Shown here piece by piece: positions 37,078-47,399 of a DNA stretch of 64,000 nucleotides; within the stretch, counting starts at the first letter, position 1; every line of letters begins with the position of its first letter. Below the pieces are notes generated by a model. It saw nothing but the letters and a program-made list of their open reading frames with translations, had not been told where the DNA came from and made no database searches. Source of the DNA: Halanaerobiales bacterium (GTDB lineage: Bacteria > Bacillota > Halanaerobiia > Halanaerobiales > DTU029); NCBI GenBank assembly GCA_022360715.1, contig JAKSCG010000014.1, forward strand, positions 1-64,000, in the 5' to 3' direction. Both the position numbers and the translations under genes were made by a program.

Positions 37078-40000
37078 ATGTATTTTACTAAAGAAAAAGC
37101 ACAGCGATATATCGAAGATCTTAAAAAGTATATTTATCAGGACAAGATGGCAATTAAGGAAATAAAATTCCGGGAAATGTCATTTGACGAGGCAAATCAA
37201 GTGGACGCTCATAAAATTGATTTTAATGATCAAAGCTGGGGTAAGATTAAGATCGGCGAGCAATGGGGAGGTAGGGATAAGGTTGCCTGGTTGCGGAGCA
37301 GTGTTGAGATTCCGGTCGATTGGCAGGGAGAGAAAGTAGCCCTATACTTTATTCTGGGGGCAGGCCAGGAAGGGGGGCTGGCTGGGGCAGAGTCATTACT
37401 CTATCTCGACGGTGAACCGATTCAAGGGCTCGATTCCAACCACCGAGAGGTATATTTGAAATCGGAATGGATTGAGAAAGGATCTGTCAATATAGCAATT
37501 AAAGCCTGGAGTAGTCTGCAAAACAATCAAAGGGTGATCAGGGAAGCCAGCTTAGTAAAGATCAATCAAGTACTAGAAGATTATTATTATCGGGCCGCAA
37601 CTGTTTTATTGACGCTCAATACTTTCCCGGAGGGAAATTATGATCGGGAACATTTGCTCAATTTCCTGAATGAATCAATTAATAAAATTGATTTTAGAAA
37701 ACCCGCTTCTCCGGCATTTTATGCCTCGGTTGAACAGGCCAATACCTTTCTGCAAGACCAATTACAGGCCTATAAAAAAGATGGTGAGAATAGACCGGTT
37801 GTTACTGCAGTTGGTCATTCCCACATTGATGTTGCCTGGTTATGGCGCTTGTGCCATACCAGAGAGAAATGTGCCCGGACCTTTTCCACGGTACTCCATT
37901 TAATGGATCAATATCCGGAATACCAGTTTTTACAGAGCAGTCCCCAATTATATGATTATATTAAAGCAGACTACCCGGAGATCTTTGCCAAGATCAAAGA
38001 AAGGGTGAAATCCGGGGAGTGGGAAGTGACCGGCGGGATGTGGGTGGAAGCAGATTGTAACGTGCCCTCCGGTGAGTCACTGGTAAGACAGTTCTTACTG
38101 GGAACCCGTTTTATGGAAGAAGAGTTTGGGGTTGAATGCAATATTTTGTGGCTGCCCGATGTTTTCGGTTACTCCTGGGCTTTACCGCAGATTATTGTCA
38201 ATAGTGGTTTGCAATACTTTATGACGACGAAGATTAGTTGGAGCCAATATAACCGGCCCACTTATGATACCTTTAACTGGCGGGGCCTGGACGGCACCGA
38301 AGTCTTAACCCATTATATTACTACCTCCGATGTCGGCAATCCAAGATTCTATACCTATAACGGGAATTTAAAACCGTCCAGTGTTAAATGGATCTGGGAA
38401 AACTATAATCAAAAAGACATCAATGACCAATTATTACTGGCTTACGGTTGGGGTGACGGGGGTGGCGGTCCCACCAAAGAAATGATTGAAATGGGCAAAA
38501 AGATGCAAGAGTTACCCGGTATCCCGGAAGTAAAGTTTGGAAAAGCCGAACCGTTTTTTGCTCAGTTAGCGGAGCAGGTTAAGGATAATCCCAAGCTTCC
38601 GGTTGTTGACGGAGAATTGTACTTAGAATACCACCGCGGCACCTATACTTCCCAGGGAAGAACCAAAAAGAATAACCGGATGAGCGAGATTCTTTTTCAT
38701 AATCTAGAATTATTCAATAGCTTGGCCGGTAATTTTATTGATGATTATCACTATCCCCAGAACGAGATCAACGAGGGATGGAAGGTAATTCTCCGTAACC
38801 AGTTCCATGATATCCTTCCCGGTTCTTCGATCCACGAGGTCTATGAAGATAGTGAGGAGGAATTTGCCCAGGTGTTAGATTCGGGGAGAGCAATGTTGGC
38901 GCAAGCGCAAACCGCCTTAGCAAGTCAGGTGGCAATTGCGGGCGAAAGACTGGTCGTCTTTAACCCCCTTTCCTGGGCCAGGGCGGGCAGTGTTACTTTA
39001 ACCTGGGAAGAGGGCTTAGCCAATAAGTCTTTTCTAACTGAAGATGGCGAACAACTCTTGACCAAAGTAATTTCAACAGTCGGTAAGAAAGAAATAATGA
39101 TCCATGTCCCGGCAATACCTGCCCTCGGTTACCGGACATTTAAAATGGTCGCAAATAGTAGTGCCAATGAACCAGTCAGTGAGTTAAAGGTTAGTAAAGA
39201 GCGGATCGAAAATAAGTATTTTATTATTAAATTGAATGAACAGGGCCAGATTTCATCGCTCTATGATAAAGAAGCCCGACGGGAGATTTTACCGGAAGGT
39301 ACGGTTGCCAATCAACTACAGACCTTTGAAGATCGCCCGATGATGTTTGATGCCTGGGATATTGATCTATACTATCAAGAAAAGATGTATCCGGTACAAA
39401 ATTTAGTCGAGATGGAGATTGAAGAAAAAGGACCGGAGCGGGCAGTCATTCGCTTTAAGTGGCAGGTTCTCGATTCGGTTATTGAGCAACGGATGATTGT
39501 TGCTGCTGACCAAAGAAGAATTGACTTTAAAACAGAGGTCGACTGGCAGGAACATCAAATCCTCTTAAAAGTAGCATTTCCGGTCGATGTCAGAAATACT
39601 AAAGCCACCTTTGAGATCCAATTTGGGAATGCGGAGCGTCCGACTCATTGGAATACCAGCTGGGATTATGCCAAATTTGAAACTGTTGCCCAAAAATGGG
39701 CCGATCTCTCCGAGCGCGACTATGGGGTAAGTCTGCTCAATGATTGCAAATACGGTTATGATATCAAAGATCAAACGATGAGATTGACGCTGATTAAATC
39801 GGGAATTGACCCGGATCGGGAAGCTGATCAAGGTCAGCACAGCTTTACTTACAGTCTCTATCCCCACCTGGGTGATTGGTATCGGGGCGGAACGACGCAG
39901 GAGGCTTATCAGTTAAACTACCCATTATTGGCAGTTAAAGCCGACGGGGCAGGAGGAAAACTACCGGCCAGGCAATCATTAGTTGAAATAGCAGCGAAGA

Positions 40001-40233
40001 GCGTTATTCTTGATACTGTTAAGCAGGCTGAGGATGATGATGCCCTGATTTTAAGATTTTATGAATACGGTAATAAGCGCGATATGGTCCGGGTAGTGCT
40101 ACCCGACAAAATTAAAGGAGTTGCCGAATGTAATTTGCTGGAAAAAGAACAGCAGGCAATTGATTCATCAGCTAACAGCTTTGAATTTGCGATTAAACCT
40201 TATCAAATAAAGACCTTTAAAGTTAAATTATAG
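37078..40233 (+). CDS. Alpha-mannosidase, glycoside hydrolase family 38
   Basis: A 1051-residue retaining alpha-mannosidase. The catalytic domain contains VGHSHIDVAWLWR (zinc-binding His and Asp, about residue 245), MWVEADCNVPSGES, and WLPDVFGYSWALPQI, whose Asp (about 361) is the expected nucleophile. NQFHDILPGSSIHEVYED is the conserved end of the helical bundle, and the C-terminal half is the beta-sandwich mannosidase domain. No signal peptide, so it acts on imported oligosaccharides in the cytoplasm. ATG 37078 follows AAGGAGG at 37060-37066. Directly follows the GntR-LacI gene and precedes the importer genes. Confidence 0.93.
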   Translation: MYFTKEKAQRYIEDLKKYIYQDKMAIKEIKFREMSFDEANQVDAHKIDFNDQSWGKIKIGEQWGGRDKVAWLRSSVEIPVDWQGEKVALYFILGAGQEGGLAGAESLLYLDGEPIQGLDSNHREVYLKSEWIEKGSVNIAIKAWSSLQNNQRVIREASLVKINQVLEDYYYRAATVLLTLNTFPEGNYDREHLLNFLNESINKIDFRKPASPAFYASVEQANTFLQDQLQAYKKDGENRPVVTAVGHSHIDVAWLWRLCHTREKCARTFSTVLHLMDQYPEYQFLQSSPQLYDYIKADYPEIFAKIKERVKSGEWEVTGGMWVEADCNVPSGESLVRQFLLGTRFMEEEFGVECNILWLPDVFGYSWALPQIIVNSGLQYFMTTKISWSQYNRPTYDTFNWRGLDGTEVLTHYITTSDVGNPRFYTYNGNLKPSSVKWIWENYNQKDINDQLLLAYGWGDGGGGPTKEMIEMGKKMQELPGIPEVKFGKAEPFFAQLAEQVKDNPKLPVVDGELYLEYHRGTYTSQGRTKKNNRMSEILFHNLELFNSLAGNFIDDYHYPQNEINEGWKVILRNQFHDILPGSSIHEVYEDSEEEFAQVLDSGRAMLAQAQTALASQVAIAGERLVVFNPLSWARAGSVTLTWEEGLANKSFLTEDGEQLLTKVISTVGKKEIMIHVPAIPALGYRTFKMVANSSANEPVSELKVSKERIENKYFIIKLNEQGQISSLYDKEARREILPEGTVANQLQTFEDRPMMFDAWDIDLYYQEKMYPVQNLVEMEIEEKGPERAVIRFKWQVLDSVIEQRMIVAADQRRIDFKTEVDWQEHQILLKVAFPVDVRNTKATFEIQFGNAERPTHWNTSWDYAKFETVAQKWADLSERDYGVSLLNDCKYGYDIKDQTMRLTLIKSGIDPDREADQGQHSFTYSLYPHLGDWYRGGTTQEAYQLNYPLLAVKADGAGGKLPARQSLVEIAAKSVILDTVKQAEDDDALILRFYEYGNKRDMVRVVLPDKIKGVAECNLLEKEQQAIDSSANSFEFAIKPYQIKTFKVKL

Positions 40234-40255
40234 CATGATTGAGTAAGATAAGACG

Positions 40256-40321
40256 ATCAAGAAAAGAATTACCGATGGTAGTGGGCTTTTACGATGAAGC
40301 TACCTTAGTGGTTGTCTTGAT
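40256..40321 (+). other. Imperfect long hairpin between mannosidase and importer genes
   Basis: ATCAAGA (40256-40262) with TCTTGAT (40315-40321), enclosing GGTAG (40277-40281) with CTACC (40300-40304). No T run follows, so it is more likely to affect message stability than to terminate. Confidence 0.4.
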
Positions 40322-40344
40322 GATAGTAAGGAGCTGATAATAAA

Positions 40345-43332
40345 ATGAGCAAATTAAGCAGGGTCACTTATTTGCTGACCATGATAATTGCTTTAACACT
40401 GCTAACCGTGACCGATTTGGTTGTTGCCGGCTCGCCGCTGATCTTAAACTATAACCAGTATTTGACCAAATATGGGACAGCCGATAAACCAGAGCAAGTA
40501 ATTATAATTCAAGCCGAGGATTATTCCGGGACAGACACGGCGCTGGAGATTGTCCCCAACCTGGCCGGAATTGACGGTTCAGCGATTATAACCCCCGAGA
40601 AGGGCTTTGTTGAATGGGAGATCGAGGTGGCTGAGGCCGGACTCTATAATATCGGAATTAAGTATTACCCGATCCGGGGTAAAGGGGGAGCGATTGAGCG
40701 AGGATTATTGCTTAACGGGGAAATACCCTTTGAAGGAGCTAATTATCTGTCCTTTTCCCGGGTCTGGGAAGATGCTGAGCCGATTAAAATGGATAATCAA
40801 GGTAATGAATTGCGTCCGTCCCAGCGGGAGCATCCGATCTGGCAGGAGGTAACTTTTCAAGATTCGTTAGGGAAGCAGCAAGAGTCCTACCAATTTTATT
40901 TACCCAAAGGCCGGAATACACTTCGTTTGGTCGCCCGGCGCGAACCAATGGCGATCGATTATTTAAAAATCTATCAGGAAGCAGAACTGCTTGATTATGC
41001 AGCAACGGTCAATCTTTATGCGGAAAAAGGTTATCAACCGACCAGCGGTGTTTTCCTTAAACTGCAGGAGCGAGATGTTACTTATAAATCCAATTCAACC
41101 TTTTATCCCTTTTCAGAAAACAGGAATCCAACGATGGAACCCTATCATCATGTCTTGATTCGTTTGAATGCAATCGGCGGATGGAATTGGGACCAAGCAG
41201 GAGAATGGCTGTCCTGGGAGTTTGAAGTACCGCAGAGCGGACTATATCAAATTGCGCTCAAAGGGACGCATGATATGCGCGGGTATTATGCCAATCGCCG
41301 TCTTTATATCAATGACCAGGTCCCTTTTTCCGAAGCGAAGGCGCTCCGTTTTCCGGCCAGCCCTACTTTTCAAATACATCCTTTTGGATTAACCGACGGG
41401 GAGGGCGATCAATCTTATCTCTTTTACCTAGAAAAAGGACGCAATACCTTAAAATTAGAAGTTGTTTTAGGGGATCTGGTGGAGATTATTCGGACAGTGG
41501 AGGCAAGTCTGTACGAATTAAATAATATTTATCGCAAGATTATTATGGTTACTTCACCAATCCCCGACCCGCTGAGAACATATCAGTTGGAAAAAAGAAT
41601 CCCCGGATTGCTCGAAAGATTGGCCGAACAGTCTCAGGTAATTGAAGGCTTGGTACAGACATTAGAAGAATACACCGGGCAAAAAGGTGGTCATACCCTA
41701 ATGCTGACCGATTTAGCCAGACAATTGAATGACCTGGCTATCAAGCCGGAGAGTATTCCCGGTCGCTTAAATGAGTTGCGGGATAATCTGGCCGGTCTTG
41801 GCGGGTGGCTTGCTGAGGCAACAAAACAGACCCTTGTCGTTGATTATATTGTTGTTGCCTCACCTGAGCAGAAACTGCCCAAGGCTGAACCAATTTTAAC
41901 CCAGACGCTTAAACATGAAACCAAGGCATTCCTGGCTTCATTTACCCATAATTATAAAATGGTCGGTAATGTCTATGACCGCGCTCTAAGCAGAGAGGTT
42001 GAACCACTTACCGTCTGGATCGGTTACGGTCGGGACCAGGCGCAAATATTAAAAAAGTTAATTGAGAATGATTTTACCCCAAAAACAGGGATTCCGGTTA
42101 ATCTGGAGCTGATCTCGCCGGCAGTCTTACTCCCGGCTACATTTGCCGGGGAAGGGCCGGATATTGCCTTAGGAATACCGGCAGCTCAGCCGATCAATTT
42201 TGCTATCCGAGGGGCAGTGGTGGATCTGGCCCAGTTTTCGGATTTCCCCGAGGTTGCCGCTCGCTTTAAAAAAAGTGCTTTTGCCCCCTTTAAATTCCGG
42301 GATAGTGTTTATGCTCTGCCGGAGCAACAGCCTTTCCCGATGTTATTTTACCGAAAAGATATTTTAGCGGAGAAAGGGCTGGCCGTTCCGCAAACCTGGG
42401 AAGATGTAATGGCGATTATTCCGGAGTTGCAGAAAGATAATTTAAGCTTTGGTTTGCCAGTATCTCACCCCTTAAAATTTGTCGACTTAGGGGTCGGTCA
42501 GGTTTCGGCCAGTGTGGGCAGCTTGTCGGCCAGTGGAGGCGTCTTTACCTTTCTAACTTTCTTATACCAGAATGGAGAAGAACTATACCTGGAAGACGGG
42601 ATTGCCACCAATCTCGATTCAGAGGTTGCTGTCGAGGCTTTTAGCAGATGGACTGATCTCTATGAACTATATGATCTACCCTTGATGTATGACCTGGCCA
42701 ATCGTTTTCGAACAGGAGAGATTCCCGTTCTTTTGACCGGCTATAACTTTTATAATATGATCTCTGTTTTTGCACCGGAGTTGCGCGGGAAATGGGACTT
42801 TACTCTGGTGCCGGGAACGGTCCAGGCTGACGGAAGTATTGATCGTTCAATTCCGGCCGGTGGGGCCGGAGCAATGGGGGATTCGATCGGTGGGCCCGGG
42901 TGTATGATATTGGAAAAGGCCCAGGACCATGAGGCTGCCTGGGAATTTCTTAAATGGTGGACCAGCAAGGATATTCAAGTCGCTTATGCCCTGGAATTAG
43001 AGAGTCTGCTCGGACCAATCGGCCGATATGCGGCGGCCAATATCGAAGCTTTCAGCTTGCTCCCCTGGTCCTTAGAGAATTATGAGAAACTAACTGAGCA
43101 GTGGAAATGGGTGAAAGGGGTGCCGGAGATCCCGGGTGGGTATACAATCGGCCGACATCTGGATAATGCTTTTCGAAAAGTCGTCTATCGGAATAAACCG
43201 GCTCGTGACACCCTGTTTAACTACAATCGCAAGGTTAATGAAGAGATTACCAGGAAACGCCTGGAATTTGGGCTGGAAACCGAGCTGGAGCAAGTGGCTG
43301 AAAAATGGAGGAAATTTTACTGGCTGGAGTAA
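40345..43332 (+). CDS. Giant sugar ABC solute-binding protein with CBM-like modules
   Basis: A 995-residue exported protein. A signal peptide (hydrophobic TYLLTMIIALTLLTVTDL, cleavage near VVAG) is followed by two related beta-sandwich regions (about residues 50-215 and 225-385). Each has a core like GLYNIGIKYY or GLYQIALKG and ends FYLPKGRNTLRLV or FYLEKGRNTLKLE, suggesting duplicated carbohydrate-binding modules. A helical linker (390-510) joins a family 1 solute-binding domain (about 555-990) with GEGPDIALGIPAAQP and SVYALPEQQPFPMLFYRKDIL. No lipobox Cys is seen. It probably captures a large oligosaccharide for the permeases behind it. Confidence 0.85.
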   Translation: MSKLSRVTYLLTMIIALTLLTVTDLVVAGSPLILNYNQYLTKYGTADKPEQVIIIQAEDYSGTDTALEIVPNLAGIDGSAIITPEKGFVEWEIEVAEAGLYNIGIKYYPIRGKGGAIERGLLLNGEIPFEGANYLSFSRVWEDAEPIKMDNQGNELRPSQREHPIWQEVTFQDSLGKQQESYQFYLPKGRNTLRLVARREPMAIDYLKIYQEAELLDYAATVNLYAEKGYQPTSGVFLKLQERDVTYKSNSTFYPFSENRNPTMEPYHHVLIRLNAIGGWNWDQAGEWLSWEFEVPQSGLYQIALKGTHDMRGYYANRRLYINDQVPFSEAKALRFPASPTFQIHPFGLTDGEGDQSYLFYLEKGRNTLKLEVVLGDLVEIIRTVEASLYELNNIYRKIIMVTSPIPDPLRTYQLEKRIPGLLERLAEQSQVIEGLVQTLEEYTGQKGGHTLMLTDLARQLNDLAIKPESIPGRLNELRDNLAGLGGWLAEATKQTLVVDYIVVASPEQKLPKAEPILTQTLKHETKAFLASFTHNYKMVGNVYDRALSREVEPLTVWIGYGRDQAQILKKLIENDFTPKTGIPVNLELISPAVLLPATFAGEGPDIALGIPAAQPINFAIRGAVVDLAQFSDFPEVAARFKKSAFAPFKFRDSVYALPEQQPFPMLFYRKDILAEKGLAVPQTWEDVMAIIPELQKDNLSFGLPVSHPLKFVDLGVGQVSASVGSLSASGGVFTFLTFLYQNGEELYLEDGIATNLDSEVAVEAFSRWTDLYELYDLPLMYDLANRFRTGEIPVLLTGYNFYNMISVFAPELRGKWDFTLVPGTVQADGSIDRSIPAGGAGAMGDSIGGPGCMILEKAQDHEAAWEFLKWWTSKDIQVAYALELESLLGPIGRYAAANIEAFSLLPWSLENYEKLTEQWKWVKGVPEIPGGYTIGRHLDNAFRKVVYRNKPARDTLFNYNRKVNEEITRKRLEFGLETELEQVAEKWRKFYWLE

Positions 43333-43391
43333 TAGCAAGGGAAGATTTTCGGCCCTGGAGTTACGCTTGAGTTTATGAACGGAGGAACGTA

Positions 43392-44345
43392 ATGAGTTCT
43401 ACTACTACAAAAATTACCAACAATGGATTTAAATATCAGATCAGAACCAAACTACGGGAGTTACTGGAGGAAGTTAAGGCCAATAAAATTTCCTATCTGT
43501 TTTTAGCCCCCTTTGGGATCATCTTTATTGTATTTACCGTAATTCCGGTATTTATCGCGATCGGATTGAGTTTTACCTATTACAATATGTTGGAAACACC
43601 AACCTGGATTGGTTGGCAAAACTATATCGGGCTATTTTTATCCGATGATGTCTTCTTAATTGCCGTCAAAAACACGCTTGTTTTTGCGCTGATTACCGGC
43701 CCACTCAGTTATATGGCCTGTTTTTTCTTTGCCTGGCTAATTAATGAATTATCGCCCAGGATCAGGTCAGTCTTAACCTTATTGTTTTATGCCCCTTCAA
43801 TTGCCGGGAATGCATTTGTAATCTGGACAACGATCTTTAGTGGGGATGCTTATGGTTATGTCAATGGCTTTTTACTGAAATGGGGATTTATCAATGAACC
43901 GATTCAGTGGCTATTGGATCCCCAATGGATGATGCCGGTGGTAATCGTCGTTGTTCTCTGGATGAGTCTGGGAACCAGTTTTCTGGTCTTTATTGCCGGG
44001 TTACAGGGGATCGACCGTAGACTTTATGAAGCGGGGGCAGTCGATGGGATTCGTAATCGATGGCAGGAACTCTTTTATATAACTTTACCGGCGATGAAAC
44101 CGCAGTTAATGTTTGGGGCAATTATCTCGATTACCACTTCTTTTGCCGCAGCACTAAAGATTATTCCCCTGGTCGGATTTCCAAGTACCGATTATGCCGG
44201 ACGGACGATTGTGACCCATCTGGTTGACTATGGTAATGTCCGCTTTGAAATGGGTTATGCCTCAGCCATTGCAGTTGTGTTATTCGTCACCATGGTTGGT
44301 GCTCAGAAATTAGTGCAACGGCTCTTGAGAAATCTGGATAGTTAA
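43392..44345 (+). CDS. Sugar ABC transporter permease, MalF/UgpA type
   Basis: A 317-residue inner-membrane permease with six main helices. The coupling EAA-loop reads LYEAGAVDGIRNRWQELFYI followed by TLPAMKP, the expected site for an MsmX-type ATPase. The first helix starts YLFLAPFGIIFIVFTVIPVF. It forms a heterodimer with the 44363 product. GGAGG lies 6 bases before the ATG. No ATPase gene accompanies the pair. Confidence 0.92.
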   Translation: MSSTTTKITNNGFKYQIRTKLRELLEEVKANKISYLFLAPFGIIFIVFTVIPVFIAIGLSFTYYNMLETPTWIGWQNYIGLFLSDDVFLIAVKNTLVFALITGPLSYMACFFFAWLINELSPRIRSVLTLLFYAPSIAGNAFVIWTTIFSGDAYGYVNGFLLKWGFINEPIQWLLDPQWMMPVVIVVVLWMSLGTSFLVFIAGLQGIDRRLYEAGAVDGIRNRWQELFYITLPAMKPQLMFGAIISITTSFAAALKIIPLVGFPSTDYAGRTIVTHLVDYGNVRFEMGYASAIAVVLFVTMVGAQKLVQRLLRNLDS

Positions 44346-44362
44346 AGGGGGAGGAAGTTAGC

Positions 44363-45226
44363 ATGAAGATAAAATTGAGAAGCAAAAGGGTTTCGCGCTC
44401 TTTAGGGGGAGATATTGCTCTCTTCACGATACTACTTATATTTGCCGCTTTTACCGCCTTACCACTGGTGCTGGTAATCACTAATGCTTTTAAACCTTTA
44501 AACGAATTATTCATCTTTCCACCCCGGTTTTTTGTCCGGAATCCGACCCTGGATAATTTTAAAGCCCTGTCGGTGGTGATGTCGAACTCCTGGATTCCTT
44601 TTAGCAGATACATTTTTAATACCCTTTTTCTGTCGATTATCGGGACGGCCGGACATGTAATCTTTGCTTCAATGGCGGCCTACGTTCTCTCCAAGCATCG
44701 ATTTCCGGGGCGCAGAGTTTTCTTTGCGACAGTGGTGTTATCTTTAATGTTTGCTCCGGAGGTACTGTCAATTCCTAATTATTTAATCATGTCTAAAATC
44801 GGTTGGGTTGATAGTTTGACTGCCTTAATCATTCCGGCCTGGGCAATGAGTCTGGGATTGTTTTTAATGAAACAGTTTATGGAAACGATGGTGCCCGACT
44901 CCCTTTTGGAAGCGGCCAAAATCGACGGAGCCAGTGAGTGGAGGATTTTTTGGCAGATCGTAATGCCGATCGTTAAGCCGGCCTGGTTAACCTTGATGAT
45001 CCTGGCTTTTCAAAGGCTATGGCAGATGGTACCGGGCCAATATATCTATAGTGAAGAAATGAAAACACTCTCTTATGCGATCAACCAGATTATGCAAGGA
45101 GGCAGAGCGCGGGAGGGAGTAATGGCGGCAGTTAGTTTATTGATGATGATTGTACCGATTGTCATCTTTGTTGTTAATCAAAGTAAGGTTGTTGAGACGA
45201 TGGGTACTTCCGGAATCAAGGATTAA
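44363..45226 (+). CDS. Sugar ABC transporter permease, MalG/UgpE type
   Basis: A 287-residue partner permease. The EAA loop is LLEAAKIDGASEWRIFWQIV then MPIVKPA; helices start at LFTILLIFAAFTALPLVLVI. Preceded by GGGGGAGG and 17 bases behind the first permease. It belongs with the 995-residue binding protein at 40345 by position and with the DUF5696/YIP1 genes by operon context. Confidence 0.92.
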   Translation: MKIKLRSKRVSRSLGGDIALFTILLIFAAFTALPLVLVITNAFKPLNELFIFPPRFFVRNPTLDNFKALSVVMSNSWIPFSRYIFNTLFLSIIGTAGHVIFASMAAYVLSKHRFPGRRVFFATVVLSLMFAPEVLSIPNYLIMSKIGWVDSLTALIIPAWAMSLGLFLMKQFMETMVPDSLLEAAKIDGASEWRIFWQIVMPIVKPAWLTLMILAFQRLWQMVPGQYIYSEEMKTLSYAINQIMQGGRAREGVMAAVSLLMMIVPIVIFVVNQSKVVETMGTSGIKD

Positions 45227-45250
45227 TGTTATGGATAGGAGGGAAACTGA

Positions 45251-47380
45251 TTGAAGGCTTTGCAATTTGTTAAAATAATATCATGCGGACTGCTCTGCTT
45301 GTTTTTGCTGCTCCTTGGTTTGAGTGAGCAGTCAATAGCGGCAACTGCTCAAAGCTACACCTATAATATCTGGAAAGATGCAGTTCCCGGGCCAGATGTT
45401 TTTCAAACTTCTATCCTGGTGGGTGGGATTGATCTGGGAATCGGTGAATTCGATCAACCGCAGGATCTCTTTGTTGGTCCGGATCAGGTCATTTATTTGC
45501 TGGACACGGGCAATAATCGCATCGTTTGTATTGATCAAAATTGGAATTTAATCAAAGTAATCACTGAATTCGTTAAGCCGGAGCAAGTCGATCGCTTTAA
45601 TAATCCTACCGGGATCTTTGTCAGTACAGCCGGTCGGATCTATGTAGCTGATAAAGGGAATAAACGCATTGTGATCCTGGACCAGGACGGTAATTACCTG
45701 GCGGAAATCGGAGCACCATCAACCGATTTGGAAGAAGCCCTCCCCGAGAATTTCAACTATTTACCGACAAAGGTGGTAGTTGATCGGGCCAGTCGAATTT
45801 ATGTGATTGTTGAGGGCGTTTTCGACGGAATTATGGAGTTTGATCAAGCCGGTACTTTTAAAGGATTTTTGGGAGCGCCCCGTGTTGCCCCAAATATGAT
45901 TGATTATTTTTGGCGAAGGATCGGAACAGAAGAACAGAAGAAAAGGATGTCTTTAATCCTGCCTACCGAGTACAGTAATTTTGATATAGATGAATTAGGT
46001 TTTATCTATGCAACGGTCTCGGGGGGAGCGATTCAGAAAGAAGAGGCAGTTAGGCGGTTAAATCCCGGAGGAAAAGATGTGTTACGCCGAACGGGTTTTT
46101 TCCTACCGGTTGGTGATCTTGATTATCCCCACGAAGAAGCAAACTTACATGCTACGATCAAAGGGCGTTCCGTCTTCATTGACATAGCCAGCCAGGAGTT
46201 GGGGATCTATAGTGTGCTTGATCAAAAAAGGGGTCGGATCTTTACCTATGATGATAATGGGCAATTATTATATGTTTTTGGCGGGCTGGGCGACCAACAC
46301 ACTGTTTTTAAAAAGCCGGTGGCGATAGCTGCCCTCGGTCAAAAATTACTGGTGCTCGATAGTGCGGCCAAAAGGATTAAGGTCTTTGCCCCAACCGAAT
46401 ACACCCTTTTTATCCACCAGGCAATCGAATATTATCATGCCGGAAATTATCAAAAATCAACTGAAATGTGGCGAGAAGTCTTAAAACGTAATACCAATTT
46501 TGATTTGGCCTATTCCGGAATCGGGCGTTCTTCATTAATGCAAAATAAGTTTACCCAAGCGATGACTGAATATCGGCTGGGAAACAATCGGCAGGGTTAC
46601 TCCGAAGCCTTCCAGCTGTATCGAAAAGGAGTGCTGATTGATAATTTTGGGGGAATTATGACTGGATTATTTGGACTTATCATTTTAATTATTCTGTTCA
46701 AGAGATTTAGAGTGATCAGTCGAGTCAAGGAAAAGTATGGCCTTCGGGTGACGCAAGGTTCATATTTGGATAGTTTAAAATATGCCTTTTATGTGATTAT
46801 CCACCCCTTTGATGGATTTTGGGACTTAAAACATGAAAAAAGGGGTAACCTGAAGGCGGCAACGACTATCTTGCTTCTGGTCAGTTTAACATATATCCTG
46901 ATGCGGCAGTATACCGGGTTTCTCTTTAATTACGCCAACCCAACCCAATTAAATATATATATGGAGTTTATCAGTATTTTATTACCCTTTATGCTCTGGT
47001 GTGGGATTAACTGGTCGGTGACAACCTTGCTGTTAGGGAAGGGGACTTTTCAGGATATTTACATTACGACTGCTTATGCCCTGACCCCAATTATTATTGT
47101 TAATATCCCGTTAACCGTAATCAGCAATTATTTGACACTGGAGGAAGGGGCCTTTTATTATGTTGCCCTCACCGGGGCGATAATTTGGTCATTGCTCCTG
47201 GTATTCTTCGGAACAATGGTAACCCATCAATATGAAATAAAACGAACGCTTTTTACATCTATGCTGACGATTATTGGTATTGGGATTGTGATCTTTATTG
47301 GTTTATTGTTCTTCAGCGTAATCGCACAACTGGTCGGCTTTGTTGACAGCGTTTATACTGAGCTTGTTTACCGATTGTAG
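45251..47380 (+). CDS. NHL-repeat / TPR / YIP1 membrane protein
   Basis: A 709-residue composite. A signal peptide (LLCLFLLLLGLSEQSIAA) precedes an NHL beta-propeller region (about 60-370) with repeats such as FDQPQDLFVGPDQVIYLLDT and FNNPTGIFVSTAGRIYVADK. A TPR-like stretch (about 385-450, AIEYYHAGNYQKSTEMWREV) follows, then a membrane helix (TGLFGLIILIILF) and a five-helix YIP1-like domain to the end. The propeller should lie outside the membrane and could dock glycan or binding proteins. TTG start, with AGGAGG 7 bases upstream. Function unknown; found between the two permease pairs. Confidence 0.78.
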   Translation: MKALQFVKIISCGLLCLFLLLLGLSEQSIAATAQSYTYNIWKDAVPGPDVFQTSILVGGIDLGIGEFDQPQDLFVGPDQVIYLLDTGNNRIVCIDQNWNLIKVITEFVKPEQVDRFNNPTGIFVSTAGRIYVADKGNKRIVILDQDGNYLAEIGAPSTDLEEALPENFNYLPTKVVVDRASRIYVIVEGVFDGIMEFDQAGTFKGFLGAPRVAPNMIDYFWRRIGTEEQKKRMSLILPTEYSNFDIDELGFIYATVSGGAIQKEEAVRRLNPGGKDVLRRTGFFLPVGDLDYPHEEANLHATIKGRSVFIDIASQELGIYSVLDQKRGRIFTYDDNGQLLYVFGGLGDQHTVFKKPVAIAALGQKLLVLDSAAKRIKVFAPTEYTLFIHQAIEYYHAGNYQKSTEMWREVLKRNTNFDLAYSGIGRSSLMQNKFTQAMTEYRLGNNRQGYSEAFQLYRKGVLIDNFGGIMTGLFGLIILIILFKRFRVISRVKEKYGLRVTQGSYLDSLKYAFYVIIHPFDGFWDLKHEKRGNLKAATTILLLVSLTYILMRQYTGFLFNYANPTQLNIYMEFISILLPFMLWCGINWSVTTLLLGKGTFQDIYITTAYALTPIIIVNIPLTVISNYLTLEEGAFYYVALTGAIIWSLLLVFFGTMVTHQYEIKRTLFTSMLTIIGIGIVIFIGLLFFSVIAQLVGFVDSVYTELVYRL

Positions 47381-47399
47381 GGTAGAAGGAGGACTAATC

